A stretch of DNA of 64,000 nucleotides from Edaphovirga cremea (GTDB lineage: Bacteria; Pseudomonadota; Gammaproteobacteria; Enterobacterales; Enterobacteriaceae), in contig NZ_QOVA01000003.1 in assembly GCF_003332275.1 (NCBI RefSeq), positions 124,001 to 188,000 on the forward strand, in the 5' to 3' direction. The position numbers were made by a program, and so were the translations under genes. Positions 43,913 to 53,800 of the stretch are shown one piece after another; position 1 is the stretch's first letter, and the number at the start of each line of letters is the position of its first letter. The notes beneath the pieces are model-generated. The model saw only the letters and a list, made by a program, of their open reading frames with translations, made no database searches and was not told where the DNA came from.

Positions 43913-44609
43913 ATCGTGAACCTCCCCAGGCTCTGTGCGACTCTCACAACCGACTGCGACAGGCATATCTCAGGGGCGATGGCCGTAATACTTCAGTATG
44001 GGTATAGATACTGAGGATTATCAACCTTACGCCCTCGTCAATTACCTCTCGTGATGGCGATCACAAGTATTGGATGACTTGTTTTATGAGGGAGTCTTCA
44101 ATAACTGCATAAATATGACGAGACACGTGCCCGTCCAGAAAGCTTCCAGCGGATATCCAACTTAGCGAGAAAGGGGGAATAGGTCAAATATGAGTTTAAG
44201 AGAGATAATTTAGTTATTAATTGACATTAACTTATTGAAAATAATTAATTTTAACTCGTTTTGAGTGGCTTGTAACCCAAATGTTACATTCGCAGAAATG
44301 TGAGCTGTCTCACTATAGTGAACGGGTCTAATCTCTGCACCATGCTAGTGCGAGCATTAATAGCAGCATTATCTGCTGTTTATCACCCATTGTGTATGGT
44401 TTGTTACTGTTTTTCACTACGTAAATTTAACGAATGACGAAGAGAACGTAATAAGAATTATTCATCATTGTAAAAGTGATTTTATTCTCACTAATTTTGA
44501 ATAATTATGCGGTTAGGAAAGCTTCGAAGGAGGGTTTGATCCTGGTCATCGCGGGAAAAGCCCATAACCTCTAGGCTCTTGGCCTTTTGGATCAGGCCGG
44601 AACAAGATT
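43913..44609. other. gltB-yhcC intergenic region
   Basis: A gap of about 700 bp between divergent gltB and yhcC. It contains a TTGACG -35-like hexamer for gltB (plus 44036-44041), an inverted repeat TCAGTAT/ATACTGA (43993-44014), a CRP-like site, and an AT-rich stretch (about 44190-44500). No ORF or RNA gene was recognised. Confidence 0.6.
44050..44065. promoter_or_regulatory. CRP-like site upstream of gltB
   Basis: CGTGATGGCGATCACA at 44050-44065 contains GTGA-N6-TCAC exactly. CRP and Lrp are known to act on E. coli gltB; the site lies about 140 bp upstream of the start codon. Confidence 0.5.
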
Positions 44610-45563
44610 ATGCAATTACCCCAATTAGTCAATATGTTTGGCGGCTATCTGCAACGGCGCTATGGCGAGAAAGTCCACAAGCTGACGCTGCATGGCGGGT
44701 TCAATTGCCCTAATCGCGATGGCACCCTGGGACGTGGTGGCTGCACGTTCTGTAATGTCTCGTCTTTTGCCGATGAAAACATGCAACAGCAGAGTATTGC
44801 AGATCAACTGATTTCTCAGGCGAGCAAGGTGAATCGTGCCAAACGTTATCTGGCCTATTTTCAGGCTTACACCAGCACTTATGCCGAAGTCTGTACGTTG
44901 CGCAATATGTACCAGCAGGCGCTTGAACAGGCCGAGATGGTCGGATTGTGCGTAGGCACCCGCCCCGATTGCGTGCCTGAAGCCGTGCTGGATCTGCTCT
45001 GCGACTACCAGCAACAGGGCTATGAAGTGTGGCTTGAACTGGGTCTGCAAACTGCACATGACAAAACGCTGAAACGAATAAACCGCGGCCATGATTTTGC
45101 CAGTTACCACAAAACGACCCAATTGGCGCGGGCGCGTGGATTGAACGTCTGCTGCCATTTGATTGTTGGCTTGCCGGGTGAAGGGCACCAGCAAGTGATG
45201 GAGACCTTGCAGCGGGTTCTGGCAACGGGTGTTGATGGCATAAAGTTGCACCCTTTGCACATTGTGACTGGCAGCACCATGGCAAAGGCGTGGCAGGCGG
45301 GTCGTTTGCCCGAACTCCCTTTGGCGGAATATACCACTATTGCGGGTGAAGTCATCCGTCACACCCCAAGCGATATTATCTATCACCGCATCTCTGCCAG
45401 CGCCCGCCGTCCAACGTTGTTGGCACCATTATGGTGCGAGAACCGCTGGACGGGGATGGTGGAAGTCGGGCGATATCTTATTGAACATGGCGGGCAGGGG
45501 TCGGCACTGTCACCCGGGGCGCACTATCATCCTGAATCCGTCATCATCCCTGCTCCACCCTAA
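44610..45563 (+). CDS. yhcC: TIGR01212 radical SAM protein YhcC
   Basis: A 317-residue radical SAM protein of unknown reaction. The [4Fe-4S] cysteines are in FNCPNRDGTLGRGGCTFCN (Cys at about residues 32, 44 and 47), an unusually long first spacing that is typical of the TIGR01212 family. The GTRPDCVP segment and the LELGLQTAH motif follow. In E. coli it lies next to gltB, as here. Its ATG follows GGAAC. Confidence 0.93.
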   Translation: MQLPQLVNMFGGYLQRRYGEKVHKLTLHGGFNCPNRDGTLGRGGCTFCNVSSFADENMQQQSIADQLISQASKVNRAKRYLAYFQAYTSTYAEVCTLRNMYQQALEQAEMVGLCVGTRPDCVPEAVLDLLCDYQQQGYEVWLELGLQTAHDKTLKRINRGHDFASYHKTTQLARARGLNVCCHLIVGLPGEGHQQVMETLQRVLATGVDGIKLHPLHIVTGSTMAKAWQAGRLPELPLAEYTTIAGEVIRHTPSDIIYHRISASARRPTLLAPLWCENRWTGMVEVGRYLIEHGGQGSALSPGAHYHPESVIIPAPP

Positions 45564-45689
45564 TCTGACCGAATGATTCAGGTTGTCTCCCTACAAAGTT
45601 TGATTCTTTTGCACACTTCCCGGATTGCCGCCTCATCTCTTTGCGGTTTTACGGTATTATTTATCCGAGTCTATCTGAAGGGAGCCTCT

Positions 45690-48032
45690 ATGAAGCAGAT
45701 CCGGGCCTTGGCCCAGTACTACGTTGATTTAATGGTAAAACTGGGGTTGGTGCGGTTTTCGCTGCTGCTGGCTTCTGCGCTGGTAGTGTTGGCGATGATT
45801 GTGCAGATGGCTGTCACCATGCTGTTGCGTGGTGAAGTCGAAAGCATTGATGTGGTGCGCTCGATATTCTTTGGGCTGCTAATTACCCCGTGGGCGGTCT
45901 ATTTTCTCTCCGTGGTGGTTGAGCAATTGGAAGAGTCCCGTCAGCGACTGTCACGACTGGTTGACAAGCTTGAAGAGATGCGTCATCGCGATCTTGAGCT
46001 TAATCATCAGCTTACCGAGAATATCTCCCAGCTTAATCAAGAGATTGCTGACCGTATCAAAGCAGAGGAAGCCCGTCTTGCCGTCGTGGATAAACTCAAA
46101 GAGGAGATGGGGCATCGCGAACAGGCGCAGATCGAGTTGAGTCAGCAATCGGCGTTGTTACGCTCTTTTCTTGATGCGTCGCCGGATCTGGTTTATTACC
46201 GCAATGAAGATAAAGAGTTCTCTGGCTGCAACCGGGCAATGGAGTTGTTGACCGGAAAGAGTGAAAAACAGTTGATTGGCCTGACGCCAAACGATGTTTA
46301 TGCGCCCGATATTGCTGAAAAAGTTGTGGAAACCGATGAAAAAGTATTCCGCCACAACGTGTCGCTCACCTACGAACAGTGGCTGGTCTATCCGGATGGC
46401 CGCAAAGCCTGTTTTGAACTGCGTAAAGTCCCTTTTTACGATCGCGTCGGTAAACGACATGGGTTGATGGGGTTTGGACGCGATATAACGGAGCGTAAGC
46501 GATACCAGGACGCGCTGGAGAATGCGAGCAGGGACAAGACGACTTTCATCTCAACGATCAGCCACGAGCTTCGTACGCCGCTTAATGGCATCGTGGGACT
46601 GAGTCGTATCCTGCTGGATACCGAACTTGACGATGAACAACTCAAATACCTGAAAACCATCCATGTCAGCGCCATCACCCTCGGTAATATTTTCAATGAC
46701 ATTATCGAGATGGACAAACTGGAGCGCCGCAAGGTACAACTCGATAATCAGACAATTGATTTTACAGGTTTTATGGCCGACCTGGAGAACCTTTCGGGGC
46801 TTCTTGTCCAGCCTAAAGGCTTGAAACTGGTGATGGAACCCCATTTGCCGCTGCCACAGAAAGTGATTACTGACGGTACCCGCCTGCGCCAAATCCTGTG
46901 GAATCTGATTGGCAACGCGGTGAAGTTTACGCAAAAAGGCCAGATTACGGTGCGCGTCTGGCGCGAGGAAAAAGATCGGCTGCGCTTTGAAGTGGAAGAT
47001 TCAGGTATGGGGATCCCGCAGGATGAGCAGGATAAAATCTTTGCCATGTATTATCAGGTTAAGGATCAGCGCGGTGGCAAGCCTGCCACAGGAACCGGCA
47101 TCGGGCTGGCCGTGTCGAAACGGCTGGCGCAGAGCATGGGCGGTGATATTACGGTCTCCAGCAGCATGGGTCATGGCTCCTGTTTCACGCTGACCATTAC
47201 CGCACCCGGTGTGGATGAAGAGCCAGCCATCGAGCAAGCAAAAGAGTTGCCACTGCCAGCGCTGCATGTGCTGCTGGTGGAAGACATCGAACTGAACGTG
47301 ATTGTCGCTCGCTCCGTGCTGGAGAAACTGGGCAACAGTGTCGACGTGGCAATGAACGGTCATGATGCGCTGGCGATGTTCGATCCAGACGAATATGACC
47401 TGGTGTTGCTGGATATCCAGCTACCGGATATGACCGGGTTGGATATTGCGCGCCAGGTGCGTGAGCAATACGCTGGCAAAGCGCTGCCACGCTTGGTTGC
47501 GTTGACGGCTAACGTACTGAAAGACAAAAAAGAATATCTGGACGCAGGAATGGATGACGTGCTGAGCAAGCCGCTTTCCGTACCTGCACTAACGGCGATG
47601 ATCAAGCAGTTCTGGGATCAGCAGCCACGGCATGCAGTGCAAAAACAGGATCATAAAATTATGCAAACGAATGAGTCTCTACTTGATGTTGTGATGCTTG
47701 ATCAGTATCTGCAACTGGTTGGGCCCTCTCTGATTCATCAAAGCCTTGATATCTTCGAACAGGTGATGCCAGCCTACCTGGCCGTGCTGGATTCGAATAT
47801 GACGGCGCGTGACCAGAAAGGCATTACGGAAGAGGCCCATAAAATCAAGGGTGCCGCAGGTTCAATAGGATTGAAGCACTTGCAGCAAGTGGCACAACAG
47901 ATCCAGACGCCTTCGCTACCAGCATGGTGGGACAACGTTCAGGAATGGATTGATGAGTTGAAGCAGGATTGGCGTCACGATGTACAAGTGTTGCGTGATT
48001 GGGTTGCAGAAGCAGAAAGTGACAAAAGCTGA
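45690..48032 (+). CDS. arcB: Aerobic respiration sensor histidine kinase ArcB
   Basis: A tripartite hybrid kinase of 780 residues. Two membrane helices (about 22-46 and 58-77), a leucine-zipper-like linker, a PAS domain (about 150-270), H1 His292 in SHELRTP, the ATPase domain to about 510, receiver Asp575 in LLDIQLPDM and the HPt His717 in EEAHKIKGAAGS. It phosphorylates ArcA under low oxygen, repressing aerobic genes. The start at 45690 gives the family N-terminus MKQIRALAQYYVDL; a 39-codon upstream extension is rejected. The 3' end is overlapped on the other strand by arcZ. Confidence 0.97.
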   Translation: MKQIRALAQYYVDLMVKLGLVRFSLLLASALVVLAMIVQMAVTMLLRGEVESIDVVRSIFFGLLITPWAVYFLSVVVEQLEESRQRLSRLVDKLEEMRHRDLELNHQLTENISQLNQEIADRIKAEEARLAVVDKLKEEMGHREQAQIELSQQSALLRSFLDASPDLVYYRNEDKEFSGCNRAMELLTGKSEKQLIGLTPNDVYAPDIAEKVVETDEKVFRHNVSLTYEQWLVYPDGRKACFELRKVPFYDRVGKRHGLMGFGRDITERKRYQDALENASRDKTTFISTISHELRTPLNGIVGLSRILLDTELDDEQLKYLKTIHVSAITLGNIFNDIIEMDKLERRKVQLDNQTIDFTGFMADLENLSGLLVQPKGLKLVMEPHLPLPQKVITDGTRLRQILWNLIGNAVKFTQKGQITVRVWREEKDRLRFEVEDSGMGIPQDEQDKIFAMYYQVKDQRGGKPATGTGIGLAVSKRLAQSMGGDITVSSSMGHGSCFTLTITAPGVDEEPAIEQAKELPLPALHVLLVEDIELNVIVARSVLEKLGNSVDVAMNGHDALAMFDPDEYDLVLLDIQLPDMTGLDIARQVREQYAGKALPRLVALTANVLKDKKEYLDAGMDDVLSKPLSVPALTAMIKQFWDQQPRHAVQKQDHKIMQTNESLLDVVMLDQYLQLVGPSLIHQSLDIFEQVMPAYLAVLDSNMTARDQKGITEEAHKIKGAAGSIGLKHLQQVAQQIQTPSLPAWWDNVQEWIDELKQDWRHDVQVLRDWVAEAESDKS

Positions 48033-48146
48033 AAAAAATGACCCCGACCGAGGCCGGGGTGCGCGAATACTGCGCCAACACCAGGGAAATCGTTAACCCG
48101 CGAATGATTCTAAGGGTTTTGGTTTTCGCAGGTTTTGGAAGTTCTT
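48032..48146 (-). ncRNA. arcZ: ArcZ small regulatory RNA
   Basis: The 3' half is very close to E. coli ArcZ: TTTCCCTGGTGTTGGCGCAG followed by TATTCGCGCACCCCGG, and a terminator stem ACCCCG/CGGGGT (plus 48041-48060) with a seven-T run at plus 48038-48032. It holds the conserved seed used against rpoS, flhDC and tpx. The 5' half differs. A TAATGT -10-like element (plus 48151-48156) with TTACAT 18 bp upstream would start the RNA near 48144. It is convergent with arcB, as in E. coli, and binds Hfq. The 5' end is approximate. Confidence 0.85.
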
Positions 48147-48279
48147 TTCAACATTACCAAGAACAACATAGCAAATGTAATCGCTGTTGTTACAGGATTC
48201 ATTAAAATGTGTGATGTAGATTAGTCTTTATTTATACAAAACTTCAAGCAGTTGTTTTAGGAAAGTGAGAGAGAAAGAC

Positions 48280-48933
48280 ATGAATCGTGTCGGCATTGTC
48301 TTAAGTGGAGGTGGGTTTCTGCACAGTTCAGAGGCCCATGAAGCAGTACTCACTTTGCGGTCTCTGGAGCATGCAGGAGCCACTGTGGTCTGCTTCGCTC
48401 CAGAGGAGATCCAACTTGCTGTTATTAATAACATAACGGGCGAGGAAATTACGGGTTTCCGCAGGGTATTTAATGAGTCGGCAAACCTTGTAAAAGGTGC
48501 GGTTTTACCGCTCTCTATTGCCGATCCCGCGCGATTGGATGCGTTGATTATACCCGCTGGAACTGACACCATAAAAATTCTTAGCGGAGTGGCTAGCAAC
48601 ACTGCTAAAAATTGGGTTGATGCCGATTTAACCCAGCTTACGCGAGAAATGCATAAGCAGGGTAAACCAATCGGTTGCGTGGGCGTAGCTTCAACATTAA
48701 TCCCTCTGATGCTCGGCCAGGGGATCAGATTGACGCTTGGGAATGATCCCGATAGCGCGGAACTCATTGATGCGTTGGGCGCAGAGCACGTTGTTTGTCC
48801 GGCTAACGATGTTGTTATCGATTTTGAACGCCAAATTATCAGCACGCCTGGCTACCTGCATACGGACGATATTACTTTAGTTACAGCAGGAATTGATAAG
48901 CTGGTAGCACGTATTTTGAGTTGGAGCGCATGA
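48280..48933 (+). CDS. elbB: Divergent ElbB homologue (DJ-1/PfpI superfamily)
   Basis: A 217-residue protein at the canonical elbB position between arcZ and mtgA. The family pattern is clear ([60 protein letters not shown]). However, the nucleophile-elbow region reads [11 protein letters not shown] where E. coli has GKPLGFMCIAP, so the nucleophile position (residue 135) is Gly, and the early SGCG is SGGG. The product may lack the glyoxalase-type activity or use Cys133 instead. Start ATG 48280 was chosen over 48265 by homology. The end overlaps mtgA (ATGA). Confidence 0.8.
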   Translation: MNRVGIVLSGGGFLHSSEAHEAVLTLRSLEHAGATVVCFAPEEIQLAVINNITGEEITGFRRVFNESANLVKGAVLPLSIADPARLDALIIPAGTDTIKILSGVASNTAKNWVDADLTQLTREMHKQGKPIGCVGVASTLIPLMLGQGIRLTLGNDPDSAELIDALGAEHVVCPANDVVIDFERQIISTPGYLHTDDITLVTAGIDKLVARILSWSA

Positions 48934-49661
48934 ACAATAAAAATATAAAAGTGATCATTTCACGCTTTTTGCGCATCCTCCGTCTGGGGCTGATGACCAT
49001 TCTCGGCATTTGGATCGCGGGTATCCTGTTGTTTTCATTCTTGCCGGTACCTTTTTCTGCCGTTATGGTCGAGCGCCAGATTGGGGCATGGCTGAGCGGT
49101 GATTTTTCTTACGTTGCCCACTCTGACTGGGTATCAATGGATGATATTGCACCGGCGATGGCGTTGGCCGTTATGGCGGCAGAGGATCAGAAATTTCCAG
49201 AACATTGGGGATTTGACGTTGAAGCGATTCAGTCAGCGCTTTCGCACAACGAACGCAATGAACATCGAATTCGGGGTGCATCGACACTTTCCCAACAAAC
49301 GGCAAAAAATCTTTTCTTGTGGGATGGACGGAGTTGGCTGCGCAAAGGGCTGGAAGCGGGCCTGACTGCCGGTATTGAAGTTGTATGGACCAAGCGCCGG
49401 ATTCTGACCGTCTATCTGAATATTGTCGAATTCGGGGATGGGGTATTCGGTGTGGAACAGGCGGCCCAGCATTTCTTCCATAAACCAGCCAGTCGCCTTA
49501 CCCGTTCCGAGGCCACATTACTGGCCGCCGTTTTACCCAATCCCCATCAATTCAAGGTCAATGCACCGTCGGGTTACGTTCTGCGTCGTCAGCAATGGAT
49601 TCTGCGTCAGATGAGCCAGTTGGGCGGTGACGACTTCTTGCAACAACACGGTCTCAAGTAG
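48930..49661 (+). CDS. mtgA: Monofunctional peptidoglycan glycosyltransferase MtgA
   Basis: A bitopic inner-membrane GT51 enzyme of 243 residues. One membrane helix (about 15-38), then the transglycosylase domain with the catalytic glutamate in [16 protein letters not shown] (about residues 84-99) and the second motif [17 protein letters not shown]. It polymerises lipid II into glycan strands at the septum without transpeptidation. Start overlaps the elbB stop. Confidence 0.96.
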   Translation: MNNKNIKVIISRFLRILRLGLMTILGIWIAGILLFSFLPVPFSAVMVERQIGAWLSGDFSYVAHSDWVSMDDIAPAMALAVMAAEDQKFPEHWGFDVEAIQSALSHNERNEHRIRGASTLSQQTAKNLFLWDGRSWLRKGLEAGLTAGIEVVWTKRRILTVYLNIVEFGDGVFGVEQAAQHFFHKPASRLTRSEATLLAAVLPNPHQFKVNAPSGYVLRRQQWILRQMSQLGGDDFLQQHGLK

Positions 49662-49707
49662 CTTTTTTGAAATAACTATTCTGACGTCATTATTCTGATA
49701 CCGAGCA

Positions 49708-49737
49708 AAAGAAAAAGGCGCGATGACTAATCGCGCC
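49708..49737 (-). terminator. Terminator of dolP
   Basis: GGCGCGAT (49717-49724) and ATCGCGCC (49730-49737) form an 8-bp stem; on the minus strand it is followed by TTTTT and further T-rich sequence. It closes the dolP transcript and faces mtgA. Confidence 0.8.
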
Positions 49738-49770
49738 TATAACCCATCGCGCCTATAACCCATCACGCCT
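49730..49770. repeat. 16-bp tandem repeat, 2.5 copies
   Basis: ATCGCGCCTATAACCC occurs at 49730-49745 and 49746-49761, then a partial ATCACGCCT at 49762-49770. The first copy forms the right arm of the dolP terminator, so extra copies give alternative pairing arms. Confidence 0.8.
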
Positions 49771-49788
49771 TTGCTGACTGAAAGACGT

Positions 49789-50364
49789 TTACTTCACGTA
49801 GGTAAATGCCGTGGTGACATGTTTTACGCCACTGATCTGACTGGCAATTTGTGCTGCAGATTGTCCTTCCTGTGGTGTCACCAGACCTAACAGGAAGACC
49901 TCGCCATTTTCTGTCGTCACTTTGACGTTTGAGGATTTGACCGAATCACTGGTCAGGATCTGTGAGCGGACTTTAGTGGTGATCCAGGTATCGAGCGAGG
50001 CCGTCCCCAGACTGACCGGCGTCCCTTTACGGATCTCGTTATACACTTCAGCCGCACCATCAACGCCCATCGTTATCTGTTTGGCGCGACTGGCGAGTTC
50101 TGTCGTAGGCGCCTGGCCTGTCAGCAGAACTTTACCCTGATACGCCGTGGCAACGATTCGAGCCTCAGCTTTCAGTTGTTGATCTTTGCTAATTGCATTG
50201 CTTACGCGTGCTTCCAGCGTGCCGTCGTCGACCTGGGTTCCGACGCTCCGTGGATCAGTCGCCGTTTTTGTAGCAACAGCAGCGCTTCCTACGACCACTG
50301 CGCCAACGCAACCTTGTAACATCATGGCACTGAACAGCAGTACCAATGCGGAACGAACCTTCAT
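49789..50364 (-). CDS. dolP: Outer-membrane lipoprotein DolP (YraP)
   Basis: A 191-residue lipoprotein with lipobox LQGC at residues 16-19 and two BON domains (about 47-115 and 125-190). DolP binds anionic phospholipid at division sites and supports outer-membrane integrity and BAM function. It is transcribed from the diaA side and is the last gene on this strand before mtgA. No sigma-E promoter matching the consensus was recognised upstream. Confidence 0.95.
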   Translation of the reverse strand: MKVRSALVLLFSAMMLQGCVGAVVVGSAAVATKTATDPRSVGTQVDDGTLEARVSNAISKDQQLKAEARIVATAYQGKVLLTGQAPTTELASRAKQITMGVDGAAEVYNEIRKGTPVSLGTASLDTWITTKVRSQILTSDSVKSSNVKVTTENGEVFLLGLVTPQEGQSAAQIASQISGVKHVTTAFTYVK

Positions 50365-50569
50365 CTGAGCTCCTTAAAAGTCTGGCTAGCCAGGCTATTT
50401 TACTTGTCATTTGGGGTCTGAGCATGGCCATGAAAGGGTGCTTTGTGCCATTGGCCGTCTAAACGTCATTGCCGATAACCCATGAAACACGTCACTATCA
50501 CCCCATGCACGTAGGTTCCAGTTTCTATATGTCGTTCTCGTCCACTCTTCTCATAATCAAGTGCCGGTT

Positions 50570-51160
50570 TTAAGCATCCTGATGTGGGAACAGCGTATTA
50601 TCAATCAGATCACAGAGGCAGTTAACCGTGAGCATGTGCATCTCTTGAATGCGCGCGCTACGGTGGGATGGGATACGGATTTCCACATCCTGCTGCCCCA
50701 ACAAACCGGCCAATTCCCCGCCATCATAACCTGTCAGTGCGACAATCGTCATATCGCGTGTCACCGCAGCCTCGACCGCCTTCACAATATCACGGCTATT
50801 GCCGCGAGTGGAAATAGCGAGCAAAACATCGCCAGCATGACCCAGGGCGCGTACTTGCTTGGCATACACTTCGTCGTGCAAGCGATCGTTGGTAATGGCG
50901 GTCAACACCACGTTATCGGCACTGAGTGCAATGGCGGGCAGACTTGGGCGTTCGGTTTCATAACGATTTATCATGCTGGCGGCAAAGTGCTGGGCATTGG
51001 CAGCAGACGTTCCATTACCGCAGCAAAGGATTTTATTGCCATTCAGCAGGGATTGAACCAGCGTCATTGCGGCTCTGGAAATGGCATCGGGTAAGGCTTC
51101 TGCTGCCGCAATCTGAGTTTGAATGCTCTCAGTGAAGCAGGCTTTTATTCTATCCAGCAC
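50570..51160 (-). CDS. diaA: DnaA initiator-associating protein DiaA
   Basis: A SIS-domain protein of 196 residues, homologous to phosphoheptose isomerases but not one. It forms a tetramer that binds several DnaA molecules and times initiation at oriC. The SIS motifs [18 protein letters not shown] (about 45-62) and [10 protein letters not shown] are visible. Located between yraN and dolP, as in E. coli. Confidence 0.95.
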   Translation of the reverse strand: MLDRIKACFTESIQTQIAAAEALPDAISRAAMTLVQSLLNGNKILCCGNGTSAANAQHFAASMINRYETERPSLPAIALSADNVVLTAITNDRLHDEVYAKQVRALGHAGDVLLAISTRGNSRDIVKAVEAAVTRDMTIVALTGYDGGELAGLLGQQDVEIRIPSHRSARIQEMHMLTVNCLCDLIDNTLFPHQDA

Positions 51161-51228
51161 GTTGATTTAATCCACTCAGTCATGTGTCCGGTTGCACGTT
51201 AACACAAGCAGTACACCAGTAAAAAATA

Positions 51229-51597
51229 TCAATCCGCATTGAATGCATTAGGCAACCATTCTAGCTGGTTGCCGGTAATGGCCAATACATCAAAACGGCA
51301 AGATGATGTGTCAAAACTCATATTATTCAGGGAGAGCCAGACATTGGCAGCGTGTAGTAAACGCCGTTGCTTGCGGAAGGTAACACTGGCGGCGGCACCA
51401 CCAAAAGTATCATTACGCCGATAGCGCACTTCAACAAAAACCCAGGTTTGCCTGTCCCGCATAATCAAATCCAGTTCCCCACCACGCACGGTAACATTTG
51501 CAGCGACAAATCGCATGCCTGCTTGCTCAAGATAGCGCCGCGCCCGCATTTCATGGACTGCCCCTATGTGCTGTTTGGCAGACGTCCGTTTTTCCAT
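51229..51597 (-). CDS. yraN: UPF0102 family protein YraN
   Basis: A 122-residue protein with a restriction-endonuclease-like fold. [23 protein letters not shown] carries the acidic and glutamate residues of the predicted nuclease site (Glu44/Asp46 and Glu58-type). Its function is not established. ATG 51597 matches the family N-terminus. Sits between lpoA and diaA. Confidence 0.92.
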   Translation of the reverse strand: MEKRTSAKQHIGAVHEMRARRYLEQAGMRFVAANVTVRGGELDLIMRDRQTWVFVEVRYRRNDTFGGAAASVTFRKQRRLLHAANVWLSLNNMSFDTSSCRFDVLAITGNQLEWLPNAFNAD

Positions 51598-51671
51598 GCA
51601 ACACATCCTGTGCAGGTGGGGCAGATCGCGGGGAAGCGCTGGTCATCTTCCCCGCGAGGATACTGAAAAAC

Positions 51672-53738
51672 TTATGATGCTGGAACCAGCGAACCCTGAC
51701 GGTATTGCAGCCACGGCAGTTTACGGTGAATGACGCAATCGTCATTGGCGCTGAGTTCACCAGTGGATCCAGTGAGTTGGAAGCCAGGTATTTGGCGCAT
51801 TTCAGCAAAATGACTGGCCAGTGCCCAGGAGTCCATGCCCATTGCATACAGACGAACCAGGGAGTAGTCATTTTTGAACTGCGCGCTGGCTTGCTGCATA
51901 AGTTGTGGGTTTGCACCGGCGAGCAGTGGAATATCACTGAACTGCAGACCTTCCATTTCCAGACGATAATCCGGACCCGCACCGGCCTGATAGCTGCGCG
52001 AACTGGCGAACAGCGCTGGTTTGGATCGTGAATTGGTAGACATATCAATCATTGGCTTAATCAGCGTCATCTCATCTTGGGTGGCGACAATATAAACCGC
52101 ATCAATTTTTCCGGACTGGACTGAGGATGATGAACTGGTGATTTGCTCGTCACTTGGTGGAGCCGGGATAGTAATGCCACCGATAGTGACACCCTGCGCT
52201 TGCGCCGGTGCGGTCACATTTGTTGTCACAACCACTGGCGTACCTGAAAGGCGGATGCCTGCACCGCTGTTGATGGCCTGTTTCAACTCACCCGTGGAAC
52301 CAAAACCTTGCTGAAGAACGGTTTGTCCACCCTGTTTCTGCCATTCATCGGCAAAAGCCTTGGCGATGCGATCGCCGAAGCTGCCACGCGGTGCCAGTAC
52401 CAGCGGCATTTGCTTGTGCTGTGACCAGATATGACGGGCAGCGTCGCGCGCCTCATCTTCAGGTGACAGGGCAAAATAACAGATATTGGGGCTGTTTTTT
52501 ACTGTCTCTGGCTGATTCAGCGCCAGAATATTGAGTGGTGTCTGGATACCGGACAACTGTTCGACATTACTTTTCAGCAATGGACCGACAATCAGTGTCG
52601 CGCCATCTTTCTGCGCTTGCTCAAGCAGGGCAGGCAGTGGCTGACTGGAGGTATCGTAAACTTTCACCTGCGCATGGCTAACCGGTGTTGCGACCGGAGC
52701 CGGTATGGCTGGAGCCGCAACCGCAGCAGCCGGAACCGCTGCATTTTCTACGGGAACTGCAGACGGACTGACAACAGCATTGGGGTCGTCAGGGTTTGCT
52801 GGCACTGCTGCTGGAGCAACTGCTGTCGAGTTGGGATCCTGTCCTACAGGTTGGGTTGGAGCCGCTACGGTCGTTGGAATACCGTTTTGTGCCGCATTGA
52901 AACCCTGCTGAATTGCGTTGGCAAACACCTGCGCCTGACCATTCATTGGCAAGAACAGGGCGATATTCGAAGTGGAGGCTTGCTGGAAATTCAGCACCTG
53001 GTTCAATTGGCTCGGCAAGCTCTTGGCCGCCGGGTTTTGCGGATAACGCGTCTGCCAATCTTTTATGCCGACTTTCAGCAGATTGGGATCCTGATTGTTA
53101 TCCTGATAAATGCGCAGCAGATCGAGCCAACCTTGGAGCACGTTCTCGTTGGCATTGATGACCAGCGAGTTCAGATCCTGTGGGGTAAGCTGAATCAGCG
53201 CTGCCCAGGTTTTATCAATATTGTCCTGATGCGCCTGTGCGTTCAGCAGCGGTTCCTGCCCGATATACGCACGAATCAGGCTCAGACCGGATTTACCGGG
53301 GTTCGCATCAATCTGCGCCTGGTAGTAGCGGACTTTCTGATTGGCTGACAGGGCATTGGGGTCGAGTTTTTCCAGCGTCGCATTGGCTGCATTGTTGTCT
53401 TTTTGCGCAACTTGCAACTCTGCAGTCAGCAGTTGTTGTTCCTGCCGTTGGACATCACTCAGCGCTTGCGGTAGCGTGCCAAGCTGTTCGGCAGCCTGAG
53501 GGACTTTCCCTTCTTTCAACAGGGCACGAATGGCGAGTAATTGCCAGTCAGCCTTGTTATCATCGCTGCTTTGCTGCAACTGTTGCAGATAATAATCAGA
53601 GCCTGCTGTGGCCTCGTCCTGAATATTTCCCGGCGGTGTCTGTGGTGCCTGACTCGGACAACCAGCAAGAAAAAGAGCGGCCAGAATAATAGGCACCAGT
53701 CGCCCTGCATGGGTACGAACAATAGTTGAGGAAAGCAT
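51672..53738 (-). CDS. lpoA: Penicillin-binding protein activator LpoA
   Basis: A 688-residue outer-membrane lipoprotein that activates PBP1a. Lipobox LAGC is near residue 24-27 after the signal sequence. An N-terminal TPR-like domain (about 40-250) and a C-terminal periplasmic-binding-protein-like domain follow, interrupted by an Ala/Pro-rich insertion at about 290-355. The start at 53738 ([10 protein letters not shown]) gives a normal lipoprotein signal; the longer reading upstream lacks one. Divergent from rsmI across 62 bp. Confidence 0.93.
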   Translation of the reverse strand: MLSSTIVRTHAGRLVPIILAALFLAGCPSQAPQTPPGNIQDEATAGSDYYLQQLQQSSDDNKADWQLLAIRALLKEGKVPQAAEQLGTLPQALSDVQRQEQQLLTAELQVAQKDNNAANATLEKLDPNALSANQKVRYYQAQIDANPGKSGLSLIRAYIGQEPLLNAQAHQDNIDKTWAALIQLTPQDLNSLVINANENVLQGWLDLLRIYQDNNQDPNLLKVGIKDWQTRYPQNPAAKSLPSQLNQVLNFQQASTSNIALFLPMNGQAQVFANAIQQGFNAAQNGIPTTVAAPTQPVGQDPNSTAVAPAAVPANPDDPNAVVSPSAVPVENAAVPAAAVAAPAIPAPVATPVSHAQVKVYDTSSQPLPALLEQAQKDGATLIVGPLLKSNVEQLSGIQTPLNILALNQPETVKNSPNICYFALSPEDEARDAARHIWSQHKQMPLVLAPRGSFGDRIAKAFADEWQKQGGQTVLQQGFGSTGELKQAINSGAGIRLSGTPVVVTTNVTAPAQAQGVTIGGITIPAPPSDEQITSSSSSVQSGKIDAVYIVATQDEMTLIKPMIDMSTNSRSKPALFASSRSYQAGAGPDYRLEMEGLQFSDIPLLAGANPQLMQQASAQFKNDYSLVRLYAMGMDSWALASHFAEMRQIPGFQLTGSTGELSANDDCVIHRKLPWLQYRQGSLVPAS

Positions 53739-53800
53739 ACTGTATCCAGTGATGTTTTTTTCAAGATGCTCAATATTAAATCGGCAATCCGGATGAAACA

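Noticed and set aside
43993-44014. TATACCC/ACTTCAG-like sequence near gltB as another YPAL repeat
   Set aside because: Only a few bases match the repeat end and the rest of the element is absent; it is a short promoter-region dyad.
44528-44550. AGGAGGGTTTGATCCTGGTC resembles the start of 16S rRNA
   Set aside because: Similarity is limited to about 15 bases and no rRNA sequence follows; yhcC starts shortly after.
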